A DNA stretch of 64,000 bases from DATLZU01 sp035573855 (GCA_035573855.1 DATLZU010000055.1:31018-95017), one strand, 5' to 3'. Numbered from the stretch's first letter, positions 18,214 through 26,729 are shown. Numbers and translations are program-made. Notes: generated by a model not told the origin, from the letters alone.

Positions 18214-19470
18214 ATGGAAACTGACGTTCACCAATTGGCCGTTGGATACATCGAAACGTTTGCCGGAAACGGCAAGGCGCGTAGCACTGGAGACGGCAAG
18301 AAAGCCGTGAAGGCCGGGATTCCTCTTCCTCACCACGCCGCGTTGGATAAAGAAGAGAAGTGGCTGTACTTTGCCGAATCCGGTTCGGATCGTGTCCGGC
18401 GCATCAATTTGCTCGAAGGCACGGTGCACAACTATGCAGGCATTGGCGAAACCTGCTACAGCGGCGATTCAGGTCCCTGCAGCGAAGCCGGCCTTTATCT
18501 GCCGCTTGATGTGGCGTTTGATTCCCGAAACGATCTGTACATCTGCGACTCCGGCAGCAACCGGATTCGAAAAGTCGACCATGAAAGCGGAATCATTACG
18601 ACCGTGGTCGGCACTGGCCAGCACGGGTTCAACGGAGACGGTCCGGCTCTGGAGGTCAATCTGACCTGGCCTGCCGCTATCGCGTTCGACGCGGATGATG
18701 TGATGTATATTGCGGATACGCAGGCTCACCGTATCCGTCGATATGATCCCCGGACCGGAATGGTGACGACCATTGCCGGTACCTGGTCGGCCGAAGATGA
18801 CGCACGAGAACAACCGCTTGTCGCCAAGAACCTTGTTGTCCTTTCCGGCGATGCCATCGGGATTGATTTTAGTGATGATCACGGCTGGTTGATGCCGGTC
18901 TGTTCGGACGGTCTGGACCTTTCGCCTTATTTGGACGACGGGAAACCGGCCCTTGAAGCGAAGTTGTACGACATTGTCGGAATTGCCGTGGACGGTGAGG
19001 GGCATGTCTATATAGTGGATAAGGGAAGCAATCGGGTGCGCAAGATTGACCGATACACGGGCGTCATCTCCACGGTCGCCGGAGTATGCCGCTACGGCTT
19101 CGATGGGGACGGCAAGCCGGCAAACAGATCGATGTTGCATGCTCCTGAAGCAGTGGTGTTCGATCTCTGGGGCAATATGTATATCTCCGATACGATGAAT
19201 CATCGCGTTCGCAGAGTAGATGCGAAAACCGGGATCCTGACCACGGTCGCAGGCAACGGTGACAGCGGCTATGAAGACAAGAACATGGGCGGATGCGGCG
19301 CGGCTCGGTTCGTGGCAAAAGAAGCGGCGGGTGCGCTCAAGCACGGGGACGGGCTACTGGCCATCGATGCAGTCGTGAATTCTCCCGTCGGCTTGGCGCT
19401 CGATTCTCAGGGTTACTTGTACATCTGTGAGCGAGGCGAGAACAAGATCCGGCGTATGCGATTGTGGTAG
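18214..19470 (+). CDS. NHL-repeat beta-propeller protein
   Basis: 418 residues with five to six NHL repeats, seen as repeated D.LY(I)CDSGSNRIRKVD- and TT(V)VAGTG-type segments, which form a six-bladed propeller. There is no signal peptide or membrane segment at the chosen start; a GTG stands directly before the ATG at 18214. NHL propellers bind ligands or proteins and sometimes have lyase or lactonase activity; no catalytic motif is evident here. It is 45 bases after tatA and 82 bases before the second NxrC-like gene. Confidence 0.85.
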   Translation: METDVHQLAVGYIETFAGNGKARSTGDGKKAVKAGIPLPHHAALDKEEKWLYFAESGSDRVRRINLLEGTVHNYAGIGETCYSGDSGPCSEAGLYLPLDVAFDSRNDLYICDSGSNRIRKVDHESGIITTVVGTGQHGFNGDGPALEVNLTWPAAIAFDADDVMYIADTQAHRIRRYDPRTGMVTTIAGTWSAEDDAREQPLVAKNLVVLSGDAIGIDFSDDHGWLMPVCSDGLDLSPYLDDGKPALEAKLYDIVGIAVDGEGHVYIVDKGSNRVRKIDRYTGVISTVAGVCRYGFDGDGKPANRSMLHAPEAVVFDLWGNMYISDTMNHRVRRVDAKTGILTTVAGNGDSGYEDKNMGGCGAARFVAKEAAGALKHGDGLLAIDAVVNSPVGLALDSQGYLYICERGENKIRRMRLW

Positions 19471-19552
19471 AGTTCAAACGGGTAGGTTCCTCGGGAGCGA
19501 CGGTTTCGGTCGTCTATCCCGAGCCGTTCATTTACGGTTGCGAGACGGAACA

Positions 19553-20383
19553 ATGGCGCACATGGCCCGATTGCGGACCGCCCGACCTTTCGGATTGTTT
19601 TTCCTGTGTCTGATCCTGATAAGCGCGTTTGTGCTAGGTGGCCTGGGCATTCCTATCGTGAGTTCCGAGGGGATGATTATCCGCTCCCATTTGATTGACG
19701 GCGAGATTCCCACCACCCCGGAAGATCCGACGTGGAACAAGATACCGCCGATGACGTTGCCGCTCAGCGGCCAGATCATTACGCGGCCGGTATGGCCCGA
19801 GCCGACCGCGAGGGCGCTGGTGGTGCGCTCGGTGCATAATGGAAAGGATATCGCCTTTTTGTTGGAGTGGCAGGACAACACTAAGAACGACCGACTCACG
19901 CCTGGCACGTTCCGAGACGGGGTTGCGGTCGGGTTGCCGCTTGGAGACGCCCCAGCTTTCTTCTGCATGGGCCAATTGGATCATTACATCAATATCTGGC
20001 ATTGGAAAGCTGACTGGCAGAGCGATATCGATCGCCGGGCCGCTAGGGCCGCGGAGAAACAAAGTGGCGAAGTGCGACGGTTTGAAGTCATTCCGAGACG
20101 GGTATCGTCAGTGGAGGACCTGATCGGCGGCGGATTCAGTACTTTGACAACCAAGGAGAAGCAAGGGCGTGTCCAAGGAAAGGCGACATGGAAGGACGGG
20201 GTATGGCATGTCGTGATCTTCCGTCCGCTTTCGACGGAAGAGCAGGAAAACGAAGCTAAGCTGATTCCTGGCCGGATGCAAGCCATTGCGTTTGCTGTTT
20301 GGAATGGGGAGAACAAGGAGCGGAACGGGCAAAAAGCAGTGGCTCCATGGTTTCAGTTGTCGATTGATCCGGTGAAGCTATAG
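19553..20383 (+). CDS. second NxrC-like (ethylbenzene dehydrogenase gamma-type) protein
   Basis: Paralogue of the protein at 12734. It has an N-terminal hydrophobic signal (about residues 10-30) and shares MTLPLSGQ.IT-, EWQDNTKND-, F.CMGQ and SVEDL..GGFSTLTT-type segments with it. It is about 40 residues shorter; the stretch after the WKADWQ region is replaced by an Arg/Ala/Glu-rich loop, and the GGCC cysteine pair of the first copy is absent. The start ATG 19553 is inferred from the signal peptide; a frame-open ORF begins earlier at 19427. Probably a periplasmic heme b electron-transfer subunit. Confidence 0.8.
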   Translation: MAHMARLRTARPFGLFFLCLILISAFVLGGLGIPIVSSEGMIIRSHLIDGEIPTTPEDPTWNKIPPMTLPLSGQIITRPVWPEPTARALVVRSVHNGKDIAFLLEWQDNTKNDRLTPGTFRDGVAVGLPLGDAPAFFCMGQLDHYINIWHWKADWQSDIDRRAARAAEKQSGEVRRFEVIPRRVSSVEDLIGGGFSTLTTKEKQGRVQGKATWKDGVWHVVIFRPLSTEEQENEAKLIPGRMQAIAFAVWNGENKERNGQKAVAPWFQLSIDPVKL

Positions 20384-20465
20384 CCATCCTTGGGGTCGGT
20401 CCTCAAACGACAGAACCGATGAACGGATTACCGTCACGTTTCCGGAATCGCGCATAAGCATTGGA

Positions 20466-20966
20466 GTGAACAACTTGGAGGTTGGCGGGACCACCAATCG
20501 GTCGGCTGGACAAAGAGCCCTCCTCCGCGGCAGGGCTTTTTTTATGTTCATCTGCTTGGTCGCAGCTTGGTTGGGTGCCAGTTTTACTTCCCCTCTGCTG
20601 AATGCTGCGACCGATGGAGAGATGACCGAGGAAGAAGCGCTTAAAATCGGCGAAGAATTCGGCGTCGTGGTCGGACAGGTCGACGAGGAGATTCAAAAGG
20701 AATTGAAATTGCAGAAACCCGAAGGAGTGGTGGTCTTTGAAGTGATCGGCGGGACTCCAGCGGATCTGGCCGGTATCAAAGTGCGGGCGGTCATCAAGGA
20801 AATCGATAAGGTGGAGGTCCGGACCTTGAAGGATTTTGGTCTTGCCCTCAAGCGCGCCATTCCAACCTGCAACTTCACGGTCGGCACCTACGAACCAGCC
20901 GATCCCGATAACCAAGGCGTCGGGGGCATTCTCAATTTTCATTTTGTTGGCTGCAAGCGGGATTGA
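20466..20966 (+). CDS. exported PDZ-domain protein
   Basis: About 166 residues. A hydrophobic stretch (residues 27-45) ending near NAATDGE looks like a signal peptide or anchor, followed by a small PDZ-like domain (VVFEVIGGTPADLAGIKVRA, then VEVRTLKDFGLAL), as in the substrate-binding domains of periplasmic proteases, but with no protease domain. The start is unclear: GTG 20466, TTG 20475 (GGAG eight bases upstream) or ATG 20544 directly after a terminator-like hairpin. Located between the second NxrC-like gene and two cytochromes. Confidence 0.7.
   Translation: MNNLEVGGTTNRSAGQRALLRGRAFFMFICLVAAWLGASFTSPLLNAATDGEMTEEEALKIGEEFGVVVGQVDEEIQKELKLQKPEGVVVFEVIGGTPADLAGIKVRAVIKEIDKVEVRTLKDFGLALKRAIPTCNFTVGTYEPADPDNQGVGGILNFHFVGCKRD
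20514..20543 (+). terminator. terminator-like hairpin inside the 5' end of the PDZ gene
   Basis: AGCCCT (20516-20521), a 10-base loop, AGGGCT (20532-20537) and then seven T residues. It could end transcription from the second NxrC-like gene, or attenuate the PDZ and cytochrome genes. The stem is only six base pairs. Confidence 0.5.
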
Positions 20967-21000
20967 CGCCGGACAGCGATCGGCGGTCGGAGAGTGCGGC

Positions 21001-22305
21001 ATGCGACTGATGCAGAAGTTGGTGGTGGGTATTCTGCTAGCGCTTGTCCTCGGAGTGAACGCATTCTACCACGGAAAGGCTGTGGCGCAGAAAGTCGATG
21101 GACAGGCTCCCGAAGCGTCTAGCGACTGGGTGGCCGAGATCGAGAAGATTTTCATCCGTTCAGAAGATTGCAAGCAATGTCATGACCGGCATTTCGAGGA
21201 ATGGAAGGGCATGCGCGAGCAGACGCCTGATCTGAAAACATTCGGACGAGTTGATGCGGCGCTGTTACACGGCACCTCGTTTGAGTCGCCGGTGTTCAGA
21301 ACGGTGTTGGGGCTGTGGATGCAGACTAACCCGACGGCTGAGGAGCGCGCCCGGTGTCTGTCATGTCATGCGCCTGCAGTCACGGTGTTTCCACAACACG
21401 CCGACAAGATCGTCAACCAGATTCTCTCGGGCAAGGTGGAAGTGGAAGGCATCGGATGCGCCTCGTGCCATTTGATCAATTCGACGGAGAAGAACCCAGG
21501 TTCGCCGCCGACGTTCAAGGTTCAACCGGGGAAAGTGCTCTACGGGCCGTATGCGGATCCGGAAGAGAACCTGGTCCACCCGGCCAGTCAATCCGATCTC
21601 TACAGAGGGGCCAATTACTGCGCCGCCTGCCATTTCGACAAAGTCAAGGACGTGACACGGCGCGATCTTCCTGGCGAAATTCTTCAAGGCACCATTTGTC
21701 AGGATTGCCATATGGAACCATCCACCGGCAGCTCGACCTCCAAGCGTGGCGCCATGACGAGGGCGATCGGCCGCCACTGGTTCAGAGGCGTGGTGATTCC
21801 CGGCATCCTGCTTAAGAACCGGAACTTACAGGCCGAATGGATGCCCCGGGTGGATATCGAAGCCACCAAGTCCTCGACAGCCGTAGAAGGAACGGTTCTG
21901 GTGAGGGTCGGAAGCCTGCCGCACAGTTTTCCGGATGGAGACCCGGTCCTGAAGCAATTCTTTTTGACGATCACCGTCAAGGATGCCAAAGGGCTAGTGT
22001 TAGCTGAGGGGGTCAAGAAATTCGGATTGCCTTATGAGCAGATATTACGTGGGCCGATTCCCGATCCTTTCGTCAAGGGAGGCACGACCAGGCGGGTGCC
22101 GTTTTCGCTGACGATTCAAGGCGGGTCGGCGCCGGCCAGCGTGGAAGCGGTGTTGACCTACGCGCTGATTCCCGAGCCGACGCCCGCGCTGAAAGAGCGC
22201 TACCTCGCGACCTTGACCAACGACCAGGACCGGGCGACGGCCGTCAAAATCATCGAGGAATACACGCAGCCTCGCGTGCTGACGTTCCGGACAAAGTCAC
22301 TTTAG
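21001..22305 (+). CDS. five-heme c-type cytochrome, c554-like
   Basis: 434 residues with a signal peptide (about 1-30, ending near AVAQ) and five CxxCH heme sites at Cys57, 119, 153, 207 and 233. The first is followed by FEEW, as in cytochrome c-554-type multiheme domains. The C-terminal 180 residues lack hemes and look beta-rich (RVPFSLTIQGG and similar). ATG 21001 follows GGAGAG; the longer frame from 20836 lies within the PDZ gene. The next gene, 69 bases on, encodes a similar protein, so the pair look like a tandem duplication. A periplasmic electron carrier or small-molecule redox enzyme is likely. Confidence 0.9.
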   Translation: MRLMQKLVVGILLALVLGVNAFYHGKAVAQKVDGQAPEASSDWVAEIEKIFIRSEDCKQCHDRHFEEWKGMREQTPDLKTFGRVDAALLHGTSFESPVFRTVLGLWMQTNPTAEERARCLSCHAPAVTVFPQHADKIVNQILSGKVEVEGIGCASCHLINSTEKNPGSPPTFKVQPGKVLYGPYADPEENLVHPASQSDLYRGANYCAACHFDKVKDVTRRDLPGEILQGTICQDCHMEPSTGSSTSKRGAMTRAIGRHWFRGVVIPGILLKNRNLQAEWMPRVDIEATKSSTAVEGTVLVRVGSLPHSFPDGDPVLKQFFLTITVKDAKGLVLAEGVKKFGLPYEQILRGPIPDPFVKGGTTRRVPFSLTIQGGSAPASVEAVLTYALIPEPTPALKERYLATLTNDQDRATAVKIIEEYTQPRVLTFRTKSL

Positions 22306-22374
22306 TTCGCGTTGCGTCCGGCACGGCTGGAAGAGAAGTCCCACGAGCTTCCCGAGCAGGAAAGGGGGATCACG

Positions 22375-23619
22375 GTGAGTCCAACCAGAAGCGCAGGGCG
22401 GCTGGGTGCCGCCGGCGCGGTGTTACTGAGCGTCATCGTGGCCAGCAATGCGCCCGATGTGAGTGTGGCGCAGGATTCCGTCAAAGCACAGGCGGCCATC
22501 GAGAAGGTGTTCCCCCATTCCAACAAGTGCAAACGCTGCCACGAGCGAGTCTTTGAGGAGTGGGAGACGTCTCCACTCTCACGCTCCATCCATTCTCCGG
22601 CCTTCCGGGCGGCACTGGACGAATACCTCAAATTCTCCGGAGGCAAGGACAAAGCACTGTGCTTCCGTTGCCACGCCCCGCACGTGCGGGAGTTTGCGGA
22701 TGCGGCGCAGATGTTCATCACGCAGGTGCAATCCGGAGATCCGACCATCGACGGGGTCGGCTGCGCCCAATGCCATCTGATCAAACAGGTCGATCGGAGC
22801 AGCCCTCTGCCATTCCCTAAGTACGAACCGGGGAAAACGCTTTATGGACCCTACAAGGATTTCGTTCAAAATCTGGCGCACCAATCCATGGAATTGGATT
22901 TGTTCCGCAAATCCGATCTCTGCCTGAACTGCCATCAGGCTGTTCCCACCGCGGCGAACCTCGGCAAGAGTAACGACCTACTGGGCAACTGGGATCAGAG
23001 CAAGGCGGTCAAATCGGGAAAGGAATGCCAAACCTGCCATATGCCGGAGCAGATCGGCGAATCCGCCAACGGCGAGAGCAAGCGAAAGGTTGCCAATCAC
23101 ACCTTTCCGGGCCGGATCGGGAAACTCCGTCAAGAGGCCGCCAAACTTGACGTGTCTGCGGATGTCAAGGGCGACAAGACTGTCGTCAAGGTGACCGTGC
23201 AGAGCCTCGTGCCACACAATCTGCCGACGACCCACCCCGCCTGGGCAAGCGTGGTGCTCGATTTTGTGATCAAAGGCAAGAATCTCAAAACCGTCTTTAG
23301 CGATCAGCGGGTTTATGGACGGACGTATGCGGATGCCAAAGGCGAGAAAACGGTGTTCGATTTCAAGGCGGTCAAGGTGTTGGAAGACACGGTTCTGAAA
23401 CCGGAAGAGACCCGCGTGGAAACGTTTACCTTCCCGACGCCTAAGGACACCAAAAGCTTCGACATCGAGGTCGCGCTGAGCTACGCGCCGGTGACCGGCC
23501 CACCGGAGTTCTTGCAGCGAATTGAGGCGGAATCGCCCAAGGGCGCTCAGGACCCGGTCTTCCAACCGATCCCGATCGTTAGGTTGACGCGGAACATCCC
23601 GCTGGTGAAAATCGACTGA
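22375..23619 (+). CDS. five-heme c-type cytochrome, paralogue of the preceding gene
   Basis: From GTG 22375 it has 414 residues: a signal peptide (about 1-33, ending near SVAQ), five CxxCH sites (Cys52, 96, 130, 183, 218) with the same order and spacing class as its neighbour, and a heme-free beta-rich C-terminal half containing VPHNLPTTHP. GTG is preferred because AGGAAAGGGGG lies just upstream; a TTG at 22312 has no ribosome site. It converges with the small gene at 23628, and no terminator is evident between them. Confidence 0.9.
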   Translation: MSPTRSAGRLGAAGAVLLSVIVASNAPDVSVAQDSVKAQAAIEKVFPHSNKCKRCHERVFEEWETSPLSRSIHSPAFRAALDEYLKFSGGKDKALCFRCHAPHVREFADAAQMFITQVQSGDPTIDGVGCAQCHLIKQVDRSSPLPFPKYEPGKTLYGPYKDFVQNLAHQSMELDLFRKSDLCLNCHQAVPTAANLGKSNDLLGNWDQSKAVKSGKECQTCHMPEQIGESANGESKRKVANHTFPGRIGKLRQEAAKLDVSADVKGDKTVVKVTVQSLVPHNLPTTHPAWASVVLDFVIKGKNLKTVFSDQRVYGRTYADAKGEKTVFDFKAVKVLEDTVLKPEETRVETFTFPTPKDTKSFDIEVALSYAPVTGPPEFLQRIEAESPKGAQDPVFQPIPIVRLTRNIPLVKID

Positions 23620-23627
23620 GCAGGCAT

Positions 23628-23882
23628 TCAGTCGGCGACGATCGACGATCCGGGCGATTTCATTTTAAAAATCTGAATAGCCGAGTAAATGTTCTTGGCG
23701 GGTTGGTTGAGGATCAAGCGCGAATTGGTGATGTGAGTATCGATCAGTTCGTAGGGCCCTCCACTGTAGTAAATCTCACAGTCGTCCAGCGTGCAGTTCT
23801 TGAACACATGGTTGTCGAGCGACAGCTTGTGCTGCTTGAAGGTCTGTCCCTCCACGACGATATAATTCGGCTCGATTCCCAT
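23628..23882 (-). CDS. small protein with beta-helix-like repeats, unknown function
   Basis: 84 residues, no signal peptide. The middle has repeated short segments (FKNCTLDDCEIYYSG, ITNSRLILNQ) that resemble a small right-handed beta-helix or pentapeptide-like coil. It has its own good promoter and a GGAGGGG ribosome site seven bases before the ATG, which strongly supports it as a real gene despite its size. Function is not known. Confidence 0.8.
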   Translation of the reverse strand: MGIEPNYIVVEGQTFKQHKLSLDNHVFKNCTLDDCEIYYSGGPYELIDTHITNSRLILNQPAKNIYSAIQIFKMKSPGSSIVAD

Positions 23883-23905
23883 CGAATGGCCCCTCCGAAA
23901 CGCGC

Positions 23906-23935
23906 ACTATAACAGACTTTCTCTTCGTCTCGCAA
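23906..23935 (-). promoter_or_regulatory. sigma70-like promoter for the small protein at 23628
   Basis: Read on the minus strand: TTGCGA (23935-23930), 18-base spacer, TATAGT (23911-23906), 24 bases before the start codon. A weaker divergent TTGATC/TATAGA pair (23960-23986, 15-base spacer) might serve hppA on the plus strand. Confidence 0.65.
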
Positions 23936-24128
23936 ACGGTCGGGTTTTCCCCGTTGTTCTTGATCATTTGACGCGCTCTGTATAGAATGACGCCGCTTTT
24001 TCGTACTTCCTTCGACGGACAATCGCCCCCGTCCGAATCGGCAGCGTATCCTCAGCGGTGAATGCTCTCCGTCGACGACGCGGATTGGAGCGGGAATCTC
24101 ATGACCCCAAAACCAGGAGGAACATTCG

Positions 24129-26189
24129 GTGGACAGTGCATCGGCAGTCGTGATCTTCGCCATCGCCGCCGCGGCGGCCGGAATCGCTTACGGGCTCTAT
24201 TTGACAATTTGGGTGTTCAGACTCCCAGCGGGTAATGCCGAGATGCAGCGGATCGCGCAGGCTATTCAAGAAGGCGCTGCGGCATATCTGAATCGGCAAT
24301 ATCGTACGGTCGGTATGGTTGCGGCGGCGTTGTTCATCGTATTATGGGCAGCCGGATCCTGGTCCGACAAGTTTGGCCTCCTCACGGCGATCGGCTTTCT
24401 GATCGGCGCGGCGGCGTCGGCGACGGCCGGCTATGTGGGGATGAACATTGCGGTCCGAGCGAACGTGCGAACGGCACAGGCAGCCCATAGCGGCCTGAAT
24501 GCCGCCTTAACCGTTGCGTTTCGCGGCGGGGCAGTCACGGGATTGCTGTTGATCGGATTGGGCTTGCTGGCTGTGACTGGTTTCTACGCGATCGCGTCAG
24601 GGATCGCCGGGCAGGAAAAAGCGGTGCACGCGCTGCTGAGCCTCGGCTTCGGCGGAAGTCTTATTTCCGTCTTTGCCAGGGTTGGCGGAGGAATTTACAC
24701 CAAGGCAGCAGACGTGGGTGCGGATCTCGTCGGGAAAGTTGAAGCGGGCATTCCTGAAGACGATCCACGTAATCCGGCGGTCATCGCCGACAATGTGGGT
24801 GACAATGTAGGCGACTGCGCGGGTATGGCGGCGGATCTCTTTGAGACTTATGCTGTGACGACGGTGGCAGCCATGGCGCTGGCGTTCACCATGTTCAAGG
24901 GACAGACCGAGCCGATCCTCTATCCGCTTGCGCTGGGCGCGATGACGATTTTAGCGACGATCATCGGGATCCTTTTCGTCAGAGTCGGCCCAGGAGGCGG
25001 CATTATGTCGGCGCTGTATAAGGGATTGTTCGTAGCCGGTGGGATCGCGGCAATCGCGTTTTATCCGATCACCGTCAAGCTGATGGACGGGGTGAGCGGG
25101 GTGAGCGGGGCAAGCTACTATGTGGCGGCGTTGTTGGGGCTCGTGGTCACCCTAGCGATGGTCTTCATCACCGACTACTACACATCCAAAAGCTTCTCAC
25201 CGGTTCAGGAAATCGCCAAAGCCAGCGAAACAGGCCACGCGACCAACATCATCGCCGGTCTGGCGATCGGCATGCAAGCGACGGCCTGGCCGGTTGTCGT
25301 CATCGCCACCGCGATTTTGGCGAGCTACTGGGTCTGCGGCGGCCAGGCAGCCGGCGGACTGTACGGCGTGGCCATCGCGGCAGTGTCCATGCTATCAATG
25401 GCGGGGATCGTGGTCGCGATCGACGCGTTTGGGCCGATCACCGACAATGCGGGCGGCATTGCGGAAATGGCCCATCTCGGCAAGGAGGTGCGCAACATTA
25501 CCGATCCGCTCGATGCGGTGGGGAACACCACCAAGGCAGTGACCAAGGGGTATGCCATCGGGTCGGCTGGTTTGGCGGCGGTGGTGCTCTTCGCGGAGTA
25601 CGCCCGAGCAGTGGAGGCAGGCAGCCAGTCCACCAGTAGCTTCGATCTTTCGAATCCATCCGTCTTGGTCGGGTTGTTTCTGGGCGGCATGTTGCCGTTC
25701 CTCTTCGGTGCGTTGTGTATGAAAGCGGTCGGACAGGCCGGCGGTCTGGTGGTCGAGGAGGTGCGCCGACAATTCCGGACGATCAAAGGCATTATGGAAG
25801 GGACAGCCAAGCCCGAATACGGTACATGCGTCGATATCGTCACCCAAGCCGCGATCCGCAAGATGATGGTGCCCGGTCTGATTCCTGTGATTTCCCCGAT
25901 TCTGGTCGGTGCGATCCTGGGCCCTCAGGCGCTTGGCGGGGTCTTGGTCGGCAGCATCGTCACCGGACTGTTTGTCGCCATTTCGATGACGAGCGGCGGC
26001 GGAGCCTGGGATAACGCAAAGAAGTACATAGAAGAACAAGGCAAGAAAGGCAGCGAAACGCACAAGGCCGCGGTGACCGGCGACACAGTGGGTGATCCTT
26101 ACAAAGATACGGCCGGACCGGCGATCAATCCAATGATCAAAGTCATCAACATCGTGGCGTTGTTGATCGTGGCTCTGCTCGTGCACTGA
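24129..26189 (+). CDS. hppA: membrane proton-pumping pyrophosphatase (K+-independent type)
   Basis: Hydrolyses pyrophosphate and pumps protons across the membrane, recovering energy from biosynthesis. 686 residues with about 15-16 membrane segments and the catalytic loop DNVGDNVGDCAGMAADLFE. The stretch GNTTKAVTKG has Lys and Thr at the two positions that mark K+-independent H+-pumps (K+-dependent enzymes have Ala there), a residue-level inference. GTG start with AGGAGG eight bases upstream. Such a pump is known from nitrite oxidisers, whose energy budget is tight. Confidence 0.96.
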   Translation: MDSASAVVIFAIAAAAAGIAYGLYLTIWVFRLPAGNAEMQRIAQAIQEGAAAYLNRQYRTVGMVAAALFIVLWAAGSWSDKFGLLTAIGFLIGAAASATAGYVGMNIAVRANVRTAQAAHSGLNAALTVAFRGGAVTGLLLIGLGLLAVTGFYAIASGIAGQEKAVHALLSLGFGGSLISVFARVGGGIYTKAADVGADLVGKVEAGIPEDDPRNPAVIADNVGDNVGDCAGMAADLFETYAVTTVAAMALAFTMFKGQTEPILYPLALGAMTILATIIGILFVRVGPGGGIMSALYKGLFVAGGIAAIAFYPITVKLMDGVSGVSGASYYVAALLGLVVTLAMVFITDYYTSKSFSPVQEIAKASETGHATNIIAGLAIGMQATAWPVVVIATAILASYWVCGGQAAGGLYGVAIAAVSMLSMAGIVVAIDAFGPITDNAGGIAEMAHLGKEVRNITDPLDAVGNTTKAVTKGYAIGSAGLAAVVLFAEYARAVEAGSQSTSSFDLSNPSVLVGLFLGGMLPFLFGALCMKAVGQAGGLVVEEVRRQFRTIKGIMEGTAKPEYGTCVDIVTQAAIRKMMVPGLIPVISPILVGAILGPQALGGVLVGSIVTGLFVAISMTSGGGAWDNAKKYIEEQGKKGSETHKAAVTGDTVGDPYKDTAGPAINPMIKVINIVALLIVALLVH

Positions 26190-26227
26190 TGGAAACGAGA
26201 CGAACACGTTGAGAGGCAGGGAGCGGC

Positions 26228-26257
26228 TTGACGGATTGAACAACGCTGGAGTATGGT
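26228..26257 (+). promoter_or_regulatory. sigma70-like promoter for pup
   Basis: TTGACG (26228-26233), 18-base spacer, TATGGT (26252-26257), lying after the hppA stop and about 70 bases before the pup ATG. It indicates independent transcription of pup. Confidence 0.55.
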
Positions 26258-26279
26258 GGGTTCTAGCATGTATCTTGCC

Positions 26280-26304
26280 CGGAACGGCGTCCGGCGCCGT
26301 TCCG
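26280..26304 (+). promoter_or_regulatory. perfect hairpin in the pup leader
   Basis: A ten-base-pair perfect stem (CGGAACGGCG with CGCCGTTCCG) and five-base loop lie between the promoter and the ribosome site of pup. There is no T-run, so it is not a terminator; mRNA stability or translation control is possible. Confidence 0.5.
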
Positions 26305-26326
26305 CGGAAATGCGGGAGGTGCTCCT

Positions 26327-26527
26327 ATGGAGAAACAAGAGAGGAGGCCGGAATCCACCAAAAGGGAACCGCAGGCCAAGGACGAAGTCAAACCCAATCC
26401 TAAAGTCGTCGAGGCCGGCAAGAAACTCAAAGAAGATATCGACAAACTAGTGGATGAGATTGACGACGTGCTTGAGGAAAACGCGGAGGAGTTCGTGAAG
26501 AACTACGTCCAGAAAGGAGGGGAATAA
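26327..26527 (+). CDS. pup: prokaryotic ubiquitin-like protein Pup
   Basis: 66 residues, highly charged and disordered at the N-terminus, with the Pup signature in the second half: KLVDEIDDVLEENAEEFV, then YVQKGGE at the C-terminus. The end is GGE, so the tag can be ligated to target lysines by PafA without prior deamidation by Dop, unlike GGQ-ending Pups. The helical region at about residues 28-55 is the part that binds the proteasomal ATPase Mpa/ARC in known systems. GGGAGG lies just before the ATG. The usual neighbours (dop, prcBA, pafA, mpa) are absent; it stands between hppA and recJ with its own promoter. Confidence 0.93.
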   Translation: MEKQERRPESTKREPQAKDEVKPNPKVVEAGKKLKEDIDKLVDEIDDVLEENAEEFVKNYVQKGGE

Positions 26528-26700
26528 CCCGCCCGCTCTAGACAACGCCCTGCCGTCGCTTTCCGCTATCCGCCCACTTGATCCGACCTCATTCTGGCCG
26601 ACCGTTCCGTTCTTTGGAGTGATTGCCGCGCGTCGGGTATCCCCGATGTATGGATACGCAGTAGACCGGAGACTTCCCCTAGTTTGCGCTGCAAGTCGGT

Positions 26701-26729
26701 TTGACAAAGTGTCCGGGTCTCTATACTAT
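26701..26729 (+). promoter_or_regulatory. strong sigma70-like promoter for recJ-rel
   Basis: Perfect TTGACA (26701-26706), 17-base spacer, TACTAT (26724-26729), 69 bases before the recJ ATG. It probably drives both recJ and the overlapping rel/spoT gene. Confidence 0.75.

Noticed and set aside
26209..26403. 64-codon frame overlapping the pup promoter and start
   Set aside because: Conflicts with the pup frame, which has a clear family match.
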